A program made the translations under genes and the position numbers. 64,000 nucleotides of DNA from AV69 sp963742315 (GTDB taxonomy: Bacteria > Verrucomicrobiota > Verrucomicrobiia > Chthoniobacterales > UBA10450), in the NCBI GenBank assembly GCA_963742315.1, contig CAVULE010000001.1, forward strand, positions 310,001 through 374,000, read 5' to 3'. This document shows positions 43,973 to 52,959 of the stretch, in pieces. How positions within the stretch are numbered: the stretch's first letter is position 1; each line of letters begins with the position of its first letter. Below the pieces are notes generated by a model. That model ran no database searches, was not told where the DNA came from, and saw only the letters and a program-made list of their open reading frames with translations.

Positions 43973-44478
43973 CCTAACTAGGGCGATTGCGGACCCGTGG
44001 CAACCTGAAACAAAGGCCGGAGCCTGGATATTGGTTCGCCGGTTGCGAATTGACGCAACTCTAGCGTAGGCATCGGGCGATGCTTACTGGCAGATAGCTT
44101 GCTTGATCAATCCTCGATGAAACACGCCGTTTGGGGTTTCGTCGGCCTCGGCGGATTTGTGGGAATCTCGCTGGTGGCAGTCGCGGCGGCGGCATTGCTC
44201 GACGGCGCGCTTCTCCGCTCTCGCGCTCTCGAAATCTTCACGATGGATGCTGTTCAGCGCCGCGATGTGTCAGTTCGCTTTCGTCCTGTTAGCGATTAAA
44301 CGGAACGCCCGTTTCTGCTCGACCGTCCACGCCTTCACCCGAACGCTTGTCTCGTGGCGTTCATCGAGTACCTGCGACCCATTTCTTTGTCGCACTTCAT
44401 CGACGAATGTTTCGGCAAGCGAGGAATTGCGTGGATTCGGGTGAACAAAAACATGGGATCAGCAAGCCGCTTCCAAAA
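43973..44478. other. Stretch with a possible decayed gene
   Basis: The frame starting at ATG 44099 reads a hydrophobic segment (KHAVWGFVGLGGFVGISLVA) to a stop at 44299. In the same frame after the stop it continues in a protein-like way (RPFLLDRPRLHPNACLVAFI, EYLRPISLSHFIDECFGKRG) to about 44460, where it runs into the DUF4404 gene on the other strand. This could be a remnant or chance; no family was recognised. Confidence 0.3.
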
Positions 44479-44811
44479 TCAAAGGCCCATATTCGCGAGC
44501 AGGGTGGAATATTCGCCCACGAGCTCTACCAGCTTCGGATGCGACGCTTCGAATTTTTCGATGGATTCCCTTAATTCGTCCAAAACTTTCTTAAGCGCTC
44601 CGGTGCGCTTTTCTTTGCGAGTGGCTTCATGTGTCGACGCCTCCAGCAAACGCGCGATGCCTTGCGCATCCTCCTTGTGTGTTTGCGAAACTTTGGCGAT
44701 CGCCGATTTTAGCTTCGCAAGCGATTCCAACAGTTCCGCCTTCTTCTCTGCCGGAATATGATCGGCCGCTTCAATCGCTGCTTTGCTCTTCTCAATGCGT
44801 TGTTCGCTCAT
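44479..44811 (-). CDS. DUF4404 family protein
   Basis: 110 residues, nearly all helical and charged, with a heptad-like pattern: RIEKSKAAIEAADHIPAEKK, AELLESLAKLKSAIAKVSQT, VLDELRESIEKFEASHPKLV and a C-terminal VELVGEYSTLLANMGL. The order and the final block match DUF4404, a small coiled-coil family of unknown role. Its start codon overlaps the stop of a possible upstream coding stretch (ATGA at 44808-44811). Confidence 0.75.
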   Translation of the reverse strand: MSEQRIEKSKAAIEAADHIPAEKKAELLESLAKLKSAIAKVSQTHKEDAQGIARLLEASTHEATRKEKRTGALKKVLDELRESIEKFEASHPKLVELVGEYSTLLANMGL

Positions 44812-44960
44812 ATATCAATAAGATCCTCGGCCCGGGCCCTCCGAATCTCGCGTGAAACATCGACCATTGTCTCGTCGGAGAAAACTATCAACACGCACCA
44901 TTTCGAGTGCGTTCGCTTTGTGAAATACAAGGGCCGGCTAATTCCGTGCCTGATCGCCCC
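44808..44960 (-). CDS. Possible short gene coupled to DUF4404
   Basis: The minus-strand frame ending with TGA at 44808-44810 reads RPLYFTKRTHSKWCVLIVFS, DETMVDVSREIRRARAEDLI, protein-like in composition, and its stop overlaps the DUF4404 start as ATGA. The open frame extends to 45143, overlapping the MscS gene start on the other strand, but the upstream part is not protein-like and no start codon is convincing. It may be a truncated or very small gene; family unknown. Confidence 0.3.
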   Translation of the reverse strand, partial: GAIRHGISRPLYFTKRTHSKWCVLIVFSDETMVDVSREIRRARAEDLIDI

Positions 44961-45066
44961 GGCGACACCGACCCTTCCCGCGGCGACCTCCGGAATGCCA
45001 ATCCGCCTCGGACCGCGGGTGCGTCCCGCACCATTGCGACTCGAGGCATCGATGCCATCGTGACTA

Positions 45067-46779
45067 ATGACTGCGAGACTGCTTGCGCTAGTTCTGATCA
45101 GCGTCGCGTGTCTCAGCGCCGCTGCCGAGCCGTCCCCTCCCACGCCGATACCGACGACTTCGCCAAGCGGTACGCCCGCTGTGTCGCCGCCGGCGGCGAC
45201 GAGGCTAACGCAATCGGTTTCGGAGTTATCTGCGCAGCGCGCGGCGGCTGAGCGTTCACAGATTTATCGTGCCGGCGCTACTTATGGCCGATGGCTCGAT
45301 CAAGTCGCGAAAAACTCGGGCAGCGAGTTTCTGCAAAGGCCGCTTTTCGATCGCGTAACGTGGGTGCGCCTGCTGACGTGCGTCACCAGTCTCGGCCTTC
45401 TCGCATTGATTACGGGCTGGTTTCTTTGGATCGTTAGGCGACGCGCCGGGCTGCTCCAATCGAAAAAAGAGCAGTCCTGGCTCGCGGTTAGCGCGACGGC
45501 CATTCGAAAACCGCTCGCGCTTTTCGTTTGGGTCATCGGGGGCGCCTTTGCGCTCATGCCGATCGTCAACGGCATCGCTTCCCGCCCGACGCGCGTCTTC
45601 TGGGCCCGTACCCTGACCGGAATTGTTTACGCGGGCGAGATCATCGCTCTTCTCTGGCTCGTGTTCCGCGCGGTTCTTGCGATTGAAAAACGAATGCACC
45701 TTTGGGCCGAGCGCACCAACAGCGTGCTCGGCAAAGTGATCGTTCCGATAACCGGCCAAACTTTGCGTCTCGCGGTTCCGCTGCTCGGCATCATTCTTTT
45801 GCTGCCGCTGCTGAAACTGCCGGAGGAATGGGCCTGGGTGACGCAAAAAGGTTTCGGCATTTTGTTCATCGTCGCGCTTTCGTTCCTGATCATTCGCGGC
45901 ATCAACGCCGTGCAGCTGGCGCTCTTGAGCCGGCATCGATTGGACGCAGAAGATAATTTTTCCGCGCGAAAAATTTACACGCAGGTGTCGGTGATTCGCA
46001 AAATCATCGTCACCGCCGTCGTCATCATCGCGACCGGTTCCATCTTGATGCAGTTCGATCCCGTCCGGCAATTCGGCACAAGCATTCTCGCCTCGGCCGG
46101 AATCGCGGGCGTCGTTATCGGTTTCGCCGCCCAAAAGACGCTCGGCAACGTGCTCGCCGGAATTCAGATCGCCCTAACGCAACCAATCCTAATCGACGAC
46201 ATCGTCGTGGTCGAAGGCGAGTTTGGCCAGATCGAAGAGATCTCGCTTACTTATGTAACGGTCCGGACTTGGGACCTGCGCCGCATGATTCTGCCGATCA
46301 CATATTTCGTCGAGAAACCGTTTCAGAACTGGAGCCGCGTTTCTACCGAGTTATTAGGCACGGTGATGCTTTACCTCGATTATCAGGTGCCGATGGCCGA
46401 GTTGCGCAAAGAATTGAAACGCCTGGTCGAAAACAATCCGAAATGGGACCGGAAGGTTTGCGGCTTACAAGTGACCGACACCAAGCAGAGCACGATTGAA
46501 GTGCGCGCTCTGGTTAGCAGCACCGCTCCCGGGAAAGCGTTCGATCTTCGATGCGACGTGCGCGAAGGCTTGATCGAGTTTCTGCGCCGCAATCATCCGG
46601 AGAGTTTGCCCAAGGTGCGGAACGTTGACGTTTCGGATCTTGCCAATACGGTCGAAGACTCGGGGCGGCGAACTCGAATTGCCAGTCAGGCTCGGACCGG
46701 GAAAGAGCACGAGCGCGGCGACACCAGCCCGGGCGTCCACACCGAGGGCAAAACGGATGGCGCCGCCTCAGATCACTGA
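45067..46779 (+). CDS. MscS-family mechanosensitive ion channel
   Basis: 570 residues. Signal peptide at 1-20 (RLLALVLISVACLSAAA), a Pro/Thr-rich linker, then five or six membrane helices (LLALITGWFLWIVRR, LFVWVIGGAFALMPIV, GIVYAGEIIALLWLVF and on). The pore helix is SILASAGIAGVVIGFAAQKT with LGNVLAGIQIALTQPILIDD, followed by the beta domain VVVEGEFGQIEEISLTYVTV. It opens under membrane tension to release osmolytes. The tail after the alpha/beta domain is charged and disordered. An O-methyltransferase gene begins 6 bases downstream. Confidence 0.92.
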   Translation: MTARLLALVLISVACLSAAAEPSPPTPIPTTSPSGTPAVSPPAATRLTQSVSELSAQRAAAERSQIYRAGATYGRWLDQVAKNSGSEFLQRPLFDRVTWVRLLTCVTSLGLLALITGWFLWIVRRRAGLLQSKKEQSWLAVSATAIRKPLALFVWVIGGAFALMPIVNGIASRPTRVFWARTLTGIVYAGEIIALLWLVFRAVLAIEKRMHLWAERTNSVLGKVIVPITGQTLRLAVPLLGIILLLPLLKLPEEWAWVTQKGFGILFIVALSFLIIRGINAVQLALLSRHRLDAEDNFSARKIYTQVSVIRKIIVTAVVIIATGSILMQFDPVRQFGTSILASAGIAGVVIGFAAQKTLGNVLAGIQIALTQPILIDDIVVVEGEFGQIEEISLTYVTVRTWDLRRMILPITYFVEKPFQNWSRVSTELLGTVMLYLDYQVPMAELRKELKRLVENNPKWDRKVCGLQVTDTKQSTIEVRALVSSTAPGKAFDLRCDVREGLIEFLRRNHPESLPKVRNVDVSDLANTVEDSGRRTRIASQARTGKEHERGDTSPGVHTEGKTDGAASDH

Positions 46780-46785
46780 AATTTT

Positions 46786-47433
46786 ATGGACCGGTTCATC
46801 GATGCTGCGGTTGAGCAATTCGCGCGCGACCACACCGAGGCGGAAACCGATTTGTATGTCCGTCTTCGGGAAGAAACCTATCGAGTCATGCAGTCGCCCC
46901 AGATGCAGGTCGACGTTATGGAAGGGCGCTTCCTTCAAATGCTCGTCCGCCTGAGCGGCGCCAAAAGCATTCTCGAGCTTGGAATGTTCACCGGCTACAG
47001 CGCGCTGATGATGGCCGAAGCTCTGCCTGATAACGGTCATCTGATCACGTGCGAAATCGATCCGAAAGCCGAGGCGATCGCGCGACGCTACTTCGCGGAG
47101 AGTCCCCACGGAGACAAGATCACGATCCGAATGGGACCTGCCTTGGACACACTCAAGACGCTGGCCGGCCCGCTGGATCTGGTTTTTATCGACGCCGATA
47201 AGGTTAACTACTCAAACTATTATGAAGCCTGCCTGCCGTTACTGAAATCCGGCGGATTGGTCGTGGCCGACAATGTCCTGTGGAGCGGCAAAGTGGTAGA
47301 TCCCAAGGACGCTGATGATCACGCCATCGTTGCCTTTAACCGTTTGGTCCAATCCGACCCGCGAGTTAAAAATGTCTGCCTGACCGTGCGGGACGGGATG
47401 ATGCTGGCTTGGAAACGCGCCTGGCGATTCTGA
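46786..47433 (+). CDS. Caffeoyl-CoA-type O-methyltransferase
   Basis: 215 residues, the normal size for the metal-dependent class I O-methyltransferases. The SAM site is KSILELGMFTGYSALMMAEA, with HLITCEIDPKAEAIAR, and the metal/SAM strand is LDLVFIDADKVNYSNYYEAC; GGLVVADNVLWSGKV is the family's next block. It methylates catechol-like hydroxyls. It lies 6 bases after the MscS gene, so co-transcription is likely, without a clear functional link. Confidence 0.9.
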   Translation: MDRFIDAAVEQFARDHTEAETDLYVRLREETYRVMQSPQMQVDVMEGRFLQMLVRLSGAKSILELGMFTGYSALMMAEALPDNGHLITCEIDPKAEAIARRYFAESPHGDKITIRMGPALDTLKTLAGPLDLVFIDADKVNYSNYYEACLPLLKSGGLVVADNVLWSGKVVDPKDADDHAIVAFNRLVQSDPRVKNVCLTVRDGMMLAWKRAWRF

Positions 47434-47543
47434 TTTTTCAGCTCCGCCTCTTCTCGACGATCGAGGAGAGGATGAAGGTGAGGAGTCGAAGATTGGCTCC
47501 GGTTACGCTTTAACTGTTCAACGCTTCAATGCCGCAGCGGTGA

Positions 47544-49679
47544 TCACTTTAGCTGATCGTCAGCCAGACCCATCTTGTGCAAGAATGCGTTCCAGCGCGG
47601 GTCGTCGTGAAGATTCGTTAGGAGCGGATCTTTGCGCAAACTGGCTAGACCGGGGTCGCGTTGCCGGCGCGCACGCTCCAACCATTCGAAAGCCTTATCC
47701 TTGTCCCCGCGATACGCGTGCACTTCGGCGATCTGGTATGCCGCCGTTTCCGCAAAATCCTTGGTCAACTGCGCAAGCGCGGCGTCTGCTTCCGGGATTT
47801 TTTTCTGGCCCCAGCGTGCGCACGCCACAATCAAAAGCCGCGCCCAATCACCCGCGTCAGCTTGCGCCGCGGTTGCAGCCTCCTCGAATTTGTTCTCCAG
47901 CAAATACGACAAACCGAGACCGGCGTGCGCCCAGGGCGCCGCTGGATTCAACTCCACCACGCGCGGAAATTCTGCGCGCGCTTCTGCGAATCGTTTCGTC
48001 GCCGCCAGGTTAAAGGCGAGAAATGCCCGTGCTTGTGGGTTGACCGGGTCCAGGTCGACTGCTTTGCGATAGAGTTCGATTGCTCGATCCATGTTTCCGC
48101 GTGCTATCTCGAGGTTGCCCGCGGCGATCACAATGCTCGGATCTGCCGGTGCCAGCGCCAATGCGTTGCTCAGCGTTTGAGCCGCCCCGTTCCAGTTAAA
48201 ATCGAAATTCGTCTCGATCGACCCGCGGGCGAGTAACGCCTCCGGCAAGTTAGGCTCAATGGAGAGCGCCCGCGTCACTGCGTCACGCGCACTCGACAAA
48301 TGCGCGTCGAAAGTCTTTTGTCCGCCCTCGGTCGCAAACGCGGCAAGCCAGACATTCGTCCCCGCGACTCCGGCCCACGCCAGCGCGAACCCGGGGTCCA
48401 ACTCCGTCGCGTGTTGGTAGGCAGCTAAAGCTTCACGCGCACTTTTTTCCGAATGGCGATTTTCATAAAAGCGGCCCTGCAGATACAATTGATGCGCTTC
48501 CACATTTTTCGTCCCGCCTTTCTCCGCCGCCTGCACTTCCGCCTGGATTTTCTCTTTGTCGGCAGGAGCAGCGGCGCCACCGGTCAGCCGATCGCGCACC
48601 TGTGCTACGATCGTCTCCGCCAGTTCGCTCTGGACCGCGAATACGTCTTTTAAATTACGCGTAAAATTTTCCGACCAGAGTTCCTCGCCCGTGTCAGCCC
48701 GGGCGAGTCGGGCCGCGATCCGCACCGCTTCGCCGGATTTGCGCACGCTTCCGTCGACCAGATAAGCCACGCCGAGTTTTTGTCCAATCTCCTGCGCCGT
48801 CGCATTTTTGCCCTTGAACGAAAACGCCGACGTCCGCGCTGCCACGTGCATTCCCGGAATCTTTTGCAGCACGGTCAGCAGTTCTTCACTCACGCCATCG
48901 GAAAAATATTCGCTTCCTTTGTCGTCGCTCAGGTTAACGAAGGGCAGGACGGCGACCGATTTCGGATCGGCGGCACTTGCCGGAGCGACCGGCAGCGCCT
49001 GAGCCGCCACCAACGACTGCTGGTTCTTACTCGAGCGCTGCATCCACCACCACCCCGCAAGCAGCGCGAGTATTACGAGAATGGCGGCCGGAACCAGGAG
49101 AGGCGATTTCTTTGAAGTTCGCTTCGCCGGAGATTCAGCACCTTTCTCCCAAGGCAGCACGATCCGGAACAGATCCATCGGTAGGCTGATGTTTTTCAGA
49201 TCCGCGGTGCCGAATTTTTCAAATCGCGCCTCCAGCGCATTGCGGATCTGCCGCTCCACATCCATCGAGACGCAAATCCCGCCCGCGCCGGCCAGCGCTT
49301 CGATGCGGGAAGCGATGTTCACTCCGTCGCCGTAAACATCGCCTTCGCGATGCACGACGTCGCCAATATGAATCCCAATCTTCAGTTCGATCCGGCGATC
49401 GGATGTGACGTCATGGTTTCGCTTGGCCAGGGTCCTCTGGATTTCGATGGCGCATTGCGCCGCTTCCAAGGCGCTCCCGAACTCGACCAGGAACGCGTCC
49501 CCGATGGTTTTGATTTCGGTGCCGTGAAACCGCGGAAAAATTTCGCGCAACAAGCGGCGATGCTCTTCCAGCAGCTCGAGCGCGAGCTTGTCATCGCGCT
49601 GGGCCAGCGCGCTGTAGCCCACCATGTCGGTAAACATGATGGCGGCTAGCTTGCGCTGTTCGGCAGTTTCGGAATCCAT
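47544..49679 (-). CDS. Class III nucleotidyl cyclase with TolB-like and TPR domains
   Basis: 711 residues. The N-terminal cyclase domain (1-165) is complete: metal Asp18 in IMFTDMVGYSAL, adenine-specifying Lys57 and second metal Asp61 in EIKTIGDAFLVEF, and NIASRIEALA with the transition-state Asn/Arg. It should make cAMP. A membrane helix follows (LLVPAAILVILALLAGWWWM), then a TolB/FlgO-like domain (SVAVLPFVNLSDDKGSEYFS, LVDGSVRKSGEAVRI), then about seven TPR repeats (AYQHATELDPGFALAWAGVA, YRKAVDLDPVNPQARAFLAF). The C-terminal part is periplasmic and probably senses a ligand or protein. Confidence 0.92.
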   Translation of the reverse strand: MDSETAEQRKLAAIMFTDMVGYSALAQRDDKLALELLEEHRRLLREIFPRFHGTEIKTIGDAFLVEFGSALEAAQCAIEIQRTLAKRNHDVTSDRRIELKIGIHIGDVVHREGDVYGDGVNIASRIEALAGAGGICVSMDVERQIRNALEARFEKFGTADLKNISLPMDLFRIVLPWEKGAESPAKRTSKKSPLLVPAAILVILALLAGWWWMQRSSKNQQSLVAAQALPVAPASAADPKSVAVLPFVNLSDDKGSEYFSDGVSEELLTVLQKIPGMHVAARTSAFSFKGKNATAQEIGQKLGVAYLVDGSVRKSGEAVRIAARLARADTGEELWSENFTRNLKDVFAVQSELAETIVAQVRDRLTGGAAAPADKEKIQAEVQAAEKGGTKNVEAHQLYLQGRFYENRHSEKSAREALAAYQHATELDPGFALAWAGVAGTNVWLAAFATEGGQKTFDAHLSSARDAVTRALSIEPNLPEALLARGSIETNFDFNWNGAAQTLSNALALAPADPSIVIAAGNLEIARGNMDRAIELYRKAVDLDPVNPQARAFLAFNLAATKRFAEARAEFPRVVELNPAAPWAHAGLGLSYLLENKFEEAATAAQADAGDWARLLIVACARWGQKKIPEADAALAQLTKDFAETAAYQIAEVHAYRGDKDKAFEWLERARRQRDPGLASLRKDPLLTNLHDDPRWNAFLHKMGLADDQLK

Positions 49680-49863
49680 CGATCGATTAAATCAGACCCC
49701 GCCGGAAATGAAACAATGAATCCCGCCGCGTTGCGGCAAACTATATGCGGGGCACCATTCTTGATGCACTGGCGGGAGCTTAATCCTTGGGCCCCTGTTC
49801 TCCCGCTTTCGCCTGTCATCGCGGGCCAGCGATGGGACACACAGCCAGTTTGGGCAACGCGCG

Positions 49864-50298
49864 TTATTTTTCGCGAGCATTCTTTGCCAGGATCTGATCC
49901 AGCGAAAAGCGGTCTTCTTCGCGCGGAAAACAAAGAATAAAAAGGACCAGGGCAAGCCGCGGAATGACGTGGCCGCTGAAGTTAAACAGCGCGTCGTGCA
50001 GAAGATGGCCGAAGGTGACGATGACGAGTACCGCGCCGAGGGCGACGAGCGCATCGCGGGTGCGTAATCCGATAAGAACGAGCGCGCCCGCGATCAGTTC
50101 GACGAACGGAATCGCGACGCCCATCACCCAGAGCGACCAGATCGGGAGAAATGTGTCGGAGAAAGGCAAAAAGTATTTTCGGGCATGCTCAAGCGGGCCA
50201 AGCTGAAAAACCTTCATCACCCCGGCCATGAAAAAGATCAGACCGAGCACCAGACGGGCAAATAGAATCGCCCACGCGCGATTCAGATTCGGTTTCAT
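49864..50298 (-). CDS. DoxX family membrane protein
   Basis: 144 residues from MKPNLNRAWAILFARLVLGL; upstream in-frame starts to 50403 add polar, unlikely sequence. Four membrane helices with the family pattern (LVLGLIFFMAGVMKVFQLGP, MGVAIPFVELIAGALVLIG, ALVALGAVLVIVTFGHLLHD, IPRLALVLFILCFP). The GVMKVFQLGP segment corresponds to the HGxxK motif of DoxX without its His. Function unknown. Stands alone; distinct from the DoxX at 31768. Confidence 0.83.
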   Translation of the reverse strand: MKPNLNRAWAILFARLVLGLIFFMAGVMKVFQLGPLEHARKYFLPFSDTFLPIWSLWVMGVAIPFVELIAGALVLIGLRTRDALVALGAVLVIVTFGHLLHDALFNFSGHVIPRLALVLFILCFPREEDRFSLDQILAKNAREK

Positions 50299-50806
50299 TT
50301 TTCCAAGCTGGAAGTCAACGCTATCATGTGCGCGACCTACAGGCGCAGTTTGATGTTTCCCTGATGGTCGGCCGTTTTGCGCTGTAAGATATCCGGGTAG
50401 CATAACAGCCTCTAGCTGATTTTTGCCCGACGTCGCATACCGGCTGCTGCCGACTCACTGGGGCCAGGGATTAGCGACTGGCGCGGCGACAGATTCCGTT
50501 CTTAAGTGAATCATAATTTTCCTCCGTCGCTTGCCTGCAGTTCGCCTGCAGAAAGTGGCTGAGTATGGCCAGGCAGTTAACTATTAACGAGACTTGTTTT
50601 AGGATAATCGGGGCTTTGATGGTCCATCTGTGATAATGGATCTTCTTCCTGATTTCCTGCTTTCCTGATTCGTCTTTTGCAACGGGTAGAGCCTGCGGTC
50701 ATCCGCCTTCGTGCCACTACGGCGCGAGTAGGCGCCCTGATTTAAACTCCGTCACTGCCACCTGAACAGTGGCTGACTTTGTGTATTCAAAAACATGGGT
50801 GTCGCG
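50299..50806. other. Intergenic region without recognised gene
   Basis: About 500 bases between two minus-strand genes. No protein-like frame and none of the main repeat families were found. A small direct repeat cttgcctgcagttcgcctgc lies at about 50531, and the stretch 50600-50690 is A/T- and pyrimidine-rich. It probably holds the DoxX promoter. Confidence 0.45.
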
Positions 50807-52156
50807 TTAGGAAACTTCCGCGCTCTCCGTTGAACTTCGGAGAGAAGTTACTGTTTCTTGCGGCGCATGACTGACTGGTTTCACGAGAATTGGTTCGAAG
50901 CTGAAAAGACTCAAAGAGGATTCAGAGCGGACCGCGCCTTTCCAAAGGACGATTATCCCGGCAATCAAGATCGCCCATGGCCAGAGCGACCACGGCACCC
51001 AATCGGAGTTCGGCCGATACTTTGAAAGAACAAAGTACCAGGGGAACGCATCCGAATTGAAATTGTAAAAGAAAAACAAAAAGAGTGAACTGGCCAAAGT
51101 AAGATAAGCAAAGAGCGGTGGGGAAAGCAGAACAAGAAAGGGCATTAACCACACCATATACTGGGGAGCTACCGCTGGAGAAAAGATGAAGAAGATTATC
51201 CACGCGTAGCCAATTGACCTAACAGCTCCATCCGCGTCTAATTTGCGACGGCGCCACGCGAGCAGAAACACGCAGGCAACGATGAAAGCTTTTAGAACAA
51301 GGCCGACTATTCTTTGCGACGGCGTGAGGCTTTCATCCGACACGGTTCCGAAAGACGACCAACCAGTCAGTCGCAGCCAGTATGTAATACCCCAAACTCC
51401 GTAGAGTCCGCCATAGGAGAAGACGTTCTTAATGAAAAACATCGGAAATTTCAAAAGCGCCTCCGACCATAATACAACCGAACTCAGGGCAAACGGGAGG
51501 AGGAACGAAACGACCGCACCGCGGGATAGCCAAAAGAAGAAGAAAATAGGGAATAATAAGAGAGGGATGATTTTTATCTGGCAACTGAGCGCAAAGAATA
51601 GTCCGCAAAGCGCCGGCTTCTCTCGAAAAAGCATGACTGATGCGATGAAGAGAAACATCACCATGACTGGGTCAGTGTTTCCGTGAAATCCGGAGATCAT
51701 GAGAGAAACTGGACTAATCGCCATGACAGCCAGGGCCCAGGCCGGAAGCCTCAATCTCGGTTCACGGCGTCCGAGATTGAGAAAAATGAGAACTACGACT
51801 AAGTCCGCTATGATACCCGGAAGCCGCAATAGAAAGGGGAACGTGATTCCATTCTGCCGGAGAAAGGGTTGCTGCTCGAGGTAGTAGATGGCGCGCAAAA
51901 AGTAGGCGGTCAACGGTGGATGGTTGAACGAAATATTGTGAGTGTAGGTCCATTCGACGCCATGTTCGGTCAATGCCTTGGCAAATCTGTGGAAACTAGT
52001 CACATCGTTTGTGCCGAGGGTGTTCAAGGCGATGGAGACCTTAAAAATAAAAGCAAGCGCAGCGACGGCGACCAACCAGAATGTTGAATTAATTCTTCGG
52101 CGCGACTTGCTCTGCTGCCACCCCGGGTCGGATCCCACTTCTGAAACTCGGTCCAT
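50807..52156 (-). CDS. GT-C-fold polyprenyl-phosphate-sugar glycosyltransferase
   Basis: 449 residues from MDRVSEVGSDPGWQQ (in-frame start at 52240 possible). About eleven membrane helices. The first periplasmic loop holds the acidic pair of GT-C enzymes (TLGTNDVTSFHRFAKALTEH) and NISFNHPPLTAYFLRAIYYL; ISGFHGNTDPVMVMFLFIAS and APQYMVWLMPFLVL are typical of the GT39/GT87-like group. It would transfer a sugar from a lipid-linked donor across the membrane. The C-terminal 40 residues are polar. Acceptor unknown; stands alone. Confidence 0.8.
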   Translation of the reverse strand: MDRVSEVGSDPGWQQSKSRRRINSTFWLVAVAALAFIFKVSIALNTLGTNDVTSFHRFAKALTEHGVEWTYTHNISFNHPPLTAYFLRAIYYLEQQPFLRQNGITFPFLLRLPGIIADLVVVLIFLNLGRREPRLRLPAWALAVMAISPVSLMISGFHGNTDPVMVMFLFIASVMLFREKPALCGLFFALSCQIKIIPLLLFPIFFFFWLSRGAVVSFLLPFALSSVVLWSEALLKFPMFFIKNVFSYGGLYGVWGITYWLRLTGWSSFGTVSDESLTPSQRIVGLVLKAFIVACVFLLAWRRRKLDADGAVRSIGYAWIIFFIFSPAVAPQYMVWLMPFLVLLSPPLFAYLTLASSLFLFFFYNFNSDAFPWYFVLSKYRPNSDWVPWSLWPWAILIAGIIVLWKGAVRSESSLSLFSFEPILVKPVSHAPQETVTSLRSSTESAEVS

Positions 52157-52250
52157 CGGGTTCAATATGTCCTGACGGAGCTTGTAAAGGAAGGCGATAT
52201 GAGTCGCGCCAATCTTTCCTGCGCTCCCGGGAACAACCAAATTCCTCTCA

Positions 52251-52283
52251 TCATTCGTGTTTATTGGTGCTCATTCGTGGTTA
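52251..52283. repeat. ATTCGTGGTT-type short repeat
   Basis: tcattcgtgtttattggtgc followed by tcattcgtggttaaag; a related string ctaattcgtggttgaaatgc lies at 52943-52962, at the start of the DDAH gene. Confidence 0.5.
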
Positions 52284-52294
52284 AAGAATGTTGA

Positions 52295-52819
52295 ATGAAG
52301 GTGATTGTCGAGACCGAGCGATTGATCGTACGGGAATATGTCGAAGATGACGCTGAAGCGTTCTTCCGATTGAACAGCGATCCAGAGGTGTTGCGGTTCG
52401 TCCCCGATGCAGGACTCGCCAATGTCGAAGAGGCGAGAAAAATCCTGATGGAGCATCCGATAGCCGATTACCGGAAACACGGATTTGGGCGGGGCGCCTG
52501 TATTCTCAAAAGCACCGGCGAAAATATCGGCTTCGCGGGTCTCAAATATCTGGAAGAGCTCGGCGAGGTCGACGTGGCCTACCGTTTCATGCGTCCGTAT
52601 TGGGGACTCAGGCTTGCCAGCGAAGCCGCGATCGCTTCGGTTCGTTACGGATTTGCCGATCTGGCGTTAAAACAAATCATTGGGCTCGTTATGCCGGAGA
52701 ACATTGCTTCCGTGCGGGTCCTGGAAAAAGCCGGTCTGCGCCTTAGCGGAACAATCCAGTTCTGGGAAAAGGAATTGGCGAAATATGTCATTAAAAATTC
52801 AGTGACCAGTGACGTGTGA
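52295..52819 (+). CDS. GNAT family N-acetyltransferase (RimJ/RimL-like)
   Basis: 174 residues. The start is TERLIVREYVEDDAEAFFRL, the RimJ/RimL opening, with NIGFAGLKYLEELGEVDVAY in the core. The acetyl-CoA loop is RPYWGLRLASEAAIASVRYG, where Q/RxxGxG/A is slightly altered to RPYWGLRLA; PENIASVRVLEKAGLRLSG completes it. The substrate is not predictable. Its last 35 residues are closely related to the truncated GNAT remnant at 61610-61720, so the genome once held at least two paralogues. Confidence 0.9.
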   Translation: MKVIVETERLIVREYVEDDAEAFFRLNSDPEVLRFVPDAGLANVEEARKILMEHPIADYRKHGFGRGACILKSTGENIGFAGLKYLEELGEVDVAYRFMRPYWGLRLASEAAIASVRYGFADLALKQIIGLVMPENIASVRVLEKAGLRLSGTIQFWEKELAKYVIKNSVTSDV

Positions 52820-52859
52820 CCCGCCTTCGCCAAGGCTACGGACGCGGCAAGCTAGTGAC
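52817..52859. repeat. ACCCGCCTTCGCCAAGGCTA-type short repeat, copy 1
   Basis: gacccgccttcgccaaggct followed by acggacgcggcaagctagtg. A second copy lies at 60578-60617 (gacccgccgtcgccgaaggc). Part of the first copy overlaps the stop of the GNAT gene. Confidence 0.7.
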
Positions 52860-52959
52860 GAGGTCACAGAATGACCGCGGTCAGCGTGTGCGGCTACAAC
52901 AATTGAACGCTTTAATCCTTCAACGCTTCAACGAGTATTCGCGCTAATTCGTGGTTGAA

